From Gp13-AA77 sp036521995 (GTDB lineage: Bacteria; Acidobacteriota; Terriglobia; UBA7540): 7,129 bases of DNA. The notes below the pieces were generated by a model. That model did no database searches. It was not told where the DNA came from and was given only the letters and a program-made list of their open reading frames with translations. Within the stretch, counting starts at the first letter, position 1; each line of letters opens with the position of its first letter. Location of the stretch: NCBI GenBank assembly GCA_036521995.1, contig DATDGR010000153.1, positions 1 to 7,129 of the forward strand, written 5' to 3'. The translations under genes and the position numbers were made by a program. Shown here piece after piece: positions 5,116-7,129 of this stretch.

Positions 5116-5922
5116 ATGAGCCGTATTCTCATTACGAACGACGACGGCATCCACGCCGCCGGATTGAAGGCGCTCGAAAAGGCGTTGGAGCCGCTGGGCG
5201 ATATCCTGGTGGTGGCTCCGGACGGCGAACGCAGCGCCACCAGCCAATCGATCACGATTCACTCGCCTCTGCGGGTTTACGCGCTGGATGAGCGTCACTA
5301 CGCGGTCTCCGGAACGCCGGCGGACGCCGTGATTCTGGCGCTGCACCAGTTGATGAAGACCGCGCCCGCTCTGGTGGTTTCGGGCATCAATCCGGGCGCC
5401 AACTTGGGCGAGAACCTGATCTACTCGGGGACGGTGGCGGGTGCCCTCGAAGCCACGCTCCATGGCGTGCCGGCGGTCGCCATGTCTCTCGCCACCCGAA
5501 AGCACCTGGACTTTTCGGTGGCGGCGGCTTTCGCGGCTGAAATTGCGGTGAAGGTCCTGCGCGAAGGACTGCCGCCGGGTGTGATGCTCAACGTGAATGT
5601 GCCGCGCGGTGAAGTTCACGGCGTGCGCTTCACCCGCCAGAGCCGCAAGATCACCCAGAACATTATCCACGAAAAGCAGGATCCCCGCGGCCGTCCTTAC
5701 TATTGGCAGGACGAAGCGGTGGCCTTCGAAAACGTGGAGCCGGACTCGGACTACTCCGCCATCCTCTCCCACGAGATCTCGATCACGCCTCTGCAGGCCG
5801 ATCGCACCGACTACCCCAGCCTCAAGCGGCTCTCGGGCTGGGCGGCCGAACTGAAGTTTTCTGCGCCGTCTCCCGCAGCGTACGGCACGCCGGTCCCGGT
5901 GAGCGCGGACGAGGAGTCGTAG
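5116..5922 (+). CDS. surE: 5'/3'-nucleotidase SurE
   Basis: SurE is a metal-dependent phosphatase that removes phosphate from nucleoside 5'- and 3'-monophosphates, and in some bacteria from short polyphosphate. It acts in the cytoplasm in nucleotide salvage and stationary-phase survival. The 268-residue product from ATG 5116 matches the family length of about 250-270. Metal-site motifs are intact: ILITNDDG with Asp9-Asp10, APDGERSATSQS with Ser40, and SGINPGANLGENLIYSGTVA at 89-108 with the conserved asparagines. VSGTPADAV and HGVPAVAMSL are also typical, and the last 20 residues are a non-conserved tail. The frame is open back to a TTG at 5002, but homology begins exactly at MSRILITNDDG. The chosen ATG has no clear Shine-Dalgarno sequence, so translation may rely on another mechanism. 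gltX follows on the same strand after 107 bp and may be co-transcribed. Confidence 0.95.
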   Translation: MSRILITNDDGIHAAGLKALEKALEPLGDILVVAPDGERSATSQSITIHSPLRVYALDERHYAVSGTPADAVILALHQLMKTAPALVVSGINPGANLGENLIYSGTVAGALEATLHGVPAVAMSLATRKHLDFSVAAAFAAEIAVKVLREGLPPGVMLNVNVPRGEVHGVRFTRQSRKITQNIIHEKQDPRGRPYYWQDEAVAFENVEPDSDYSAILSHEISITPLQADRTDYPSLKRLSGWAAELKFSAPSPAAYGTPVPVSADEES

Positions 5923-5966
5923 ACCGCGTGGAGCGTGGCCTGGGCATCCCGTGGGCGCCGCTGCGC

Positions 5967-6000
5967 GTTGGTCAGTGCAGGGCCTGTCAGGCCAACGGCC
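5967..6000 (+). other. Nested inverted repeats in the surE-gltX gap
   Basis: In the 107-bp gap, GGCCTG-T-CAGGCC (5981-5993) is a near-perfect inverted repeat. It is enclosed by GTTGG (5967-5971) and CCAAC (5992-5996), while GGGCC (5980-5984) can also pair with GGCCC (5997-6001). These pairings compete. No T-run follows, so it is not an intrinsic terminator. It could shape translation or RNA processing ahead of gltX. I see no T-box consensus. Confidence 0.3.
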
Positions 6001-6016
6001 CGTAAGCAGGGGCCAC

Positions 6017-6024
6017 GGAGGGAG
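6017..6024 (+). promoter_or_regulatory. Ribosome binding site of gltX
   Basis: GGAGGGAG lies five bases ahead of ATG 6030 and is the strongest Shine-Dalgarno match in the window. It contrasts with the absence of one before surE, its possible operon partner. Confidence 0.7.
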
Positions 6025-6029
6025 CACGG

Positions 6030-7129
6030 ATGGACAAGGTTCGAGTGCGCTTTGCTCCGAGCCCCACGGGCTACGTGCACGTGGGCAACGCCCGCACAGC
6101 TCTGTTCAACTGGCTCTTTGGCCGCCATCACGGCGGCGACTTCATCCTCCGCATCGAAGACACCGACGTCGAACGCTCCGAAGCGCGCTACGAAACTCAG
6201 TTGATCGCGGACCTGCACTGGTTCGGGCTGGACTGGGATGAGGGTTCGGATCGCGGCGGCCCTTTCGCGCCCTACCGTCAGTCCGAGCGCGGGCAGCTTT
6301 ACCACGAGCGCGCGCTGGAGTTGATGGATCGCGGACAGGCCTACTTCTGCTTCTGCACGCCGGCGGAACTCGAGGCCGAGCGCGAGAAGGCCTTGAAGGC
6401 GGGCCGGCAGCCGAAGTACTCCGGCCGCTGCCGCACGCTGCCCCGTGAAGAGGCGGCGCGCAAGGTGGCCGAAGGCCAGCCTGCTTCGGTGCGGCTCAAG
6501 ATTCCCGACGGCGAGTTTGCCTGGGAAGACCTCGTCCATGGCGATACCCGCTTTTCAAGCGGCGTGATCGGCGATTTTATCTTGTTGCGCTCCGACGGCA
6601 ACCCCGCTTATAACTTTGCGGTGGTGATCGACGATCACGCCATGGAGATCAGCCATGTGATCCGCGGTGACGATCATATCTCGAATACACCGCGCCAGCT
6701 CGCGGTTTATCAGGCCTTCGGCTGGGAACCGCCGCGCTTCGCGCATCTTTCCACCATTTTTGGACCGGACCGCACCCGCCTTTCGAAGCGCCACGGGGCG
6801 ACCTCGCTCGAGAACTTCCGCGAGATGGGCATTCTGCCTGAAGCCTTGCGAAACTACCTGGCGTTGCTCGGCTGGTCACCGGCAGACGGCGTCACGGAGA
6901 TCTTCAGCACCGAGGGCCTGATTCAGCAGTTCTCGCTCGATCGCATCACCAAGAGCCCGGCGGTGTTCGACCAGGAGAAACTCAACTGGCTCAACCGGCA
7001 CTACATGAAGGAAGCTCCGCCGCGCCGTCTGGCAGAGCTCGTTGTTCCACTGCTCGAAGAGGCCGGATATCTCTCCGTGCCCGCTAGCGAACCCGTTCTT
7101 GACTGGGTCGAGCGGGTCATCGATGCAGT
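6030..7129 (+). CDS. gltX: Glutamate--tRNA ligase, 3' end outside window
   Basis: GluRS, a class I aminoacyl-tRNA synthetase, activates glutamate with ATP and charges tRNA-Glu in the cytoplasm. In organisms using GatCAB it may also misacylate tRNA-Gln. The window holds 366 complete codons of a family usually near 470-490 residues, so most of the C-terminal anticodon-binding domain is missing. Seen in order: RFAPSPTGYVHVGNARTALF at 7-26, containing the HIGH signature as HVGN (17-20); RIEDTD at 41-46; a zinc-type cluster Cys107-x-Cys109, Tyr130 and Cys134, spaced as in zinc-binding GluRS enzymes; YNFAVVIDD at 194-202; VIRGDDHISNTPRQ at 210-223; and the KMSKS signature as RLSKR (250-254). LENFREMGILPEALRNYLAL is the conserved start of the stem-contact region. 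The strong ribosome binding site and position of the homology make the start secure. It probably shares a transcript with surE. Confidence 0.97.
   Translation, partial: MDKVRVRFAPSPTGYVHVGNARTALFNWLFGRHHGGDFILRIEDTDVERSEARYETQLIADLHWFGLDWDEGSDRGGPFAPYRQSERGQLYHERALELMDRGQAYFCFCTPAELEAEREKALKAGRQPKYSGRCRTLPREEAARKVAEGQPASVRLKIPDGEFAWEDLVHGDTRFSSGVIGDFILLRSDGNPAYNFAVVIDDHAMEISHVIRGDDHISNTPRQLAVYQAFGWEPPRFAHLSTIFGPDRTRLSKRHGATSLENFREMGILPEALRNYLALLGWSPADGVTEIFSTEGLIQQFSLDRITKSPAVFDQEKLNWLNRHYMKEAPPRRLAELVVPLLEEAGYLSVPASEPVLDWVERVIDA

Noticed and set aside
5065..6027. A 320-codon minus-strand open frame opposite surE
   Set aside because: It is the complement of a conserved surE coding region. 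Its Arg-rich, low-pattern product is typical of a shadow frame in G+C-rich DNA.

Overview
The window is an ordinary chromosomal stretch from a G+C-rich, diderm-type bacterium. Evidence for this is a divisome FtsB/DivIC-like protein, SurE, two Sec-exported proteins, and an exported SurA/parvulin-like protein with a Pro/Ala/Gln-rich tail. Codons are strongly G/C-ending in most genes. The set (partial HutI, CutA, a MetB/MetC-family enzyme, a small exported carboxypeptidase-regulatory-like protein, a SurA-like protein, SurE, GluRS) and the protein style suggest Acidobacteriota. This is inference from general resemblance, not a database match. Nothing indicates phage, transposon, plasmid or CRISPR origin. 

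Layout: the 3' half of hutI (+) runs in from the left edge and converges, 17 bp apart, on a small ftsB-like gene (-). A 164-bp divergent gap separates ftsB from cutA (+). cutA converges almost end to end (4 bp between stops) on a PLP-dependent cystathionine gamma-synthase/lyase gene (-). A 128-bp divergent gap follows, then a 135-residue exported protein (+). Next comes a 343-bp non-coding stretch between two convergent genes. It is rich in inverted repeats, including a perfect 12-bp-arm palindrome and terminator-like folds for both strands. Beyond it lies the SurA-like gene (-), a 422-bp divergent gap without a convincing gene, surE (+), and gltX (+), which is cut by the right edge. surE and gltX are 107 bp apart on the same strand and may be co-transcribed. 

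Function: these are mostly unlinked housekeeping functions: histidine breakdown (hutI), division (ftsB), metal/stress tolerance (cutA), sulfur amino acid transfer (cystathionine enzyme), envelope proteins (two exported products), nucleotide salvage (surE) and translation (gltX). I see no evidence for a new multi-gene system. The parts most worth a second look are the structured intergenic stretch at about 3388-3563, the SurA-like protein whose parvulin domain seems to lack its usual histidine, and the nested inverted repeats ahead of gltX. Start codons were chosen from ribosome binding sites and family lengths. In several genes they fall well inside the longest open frame.
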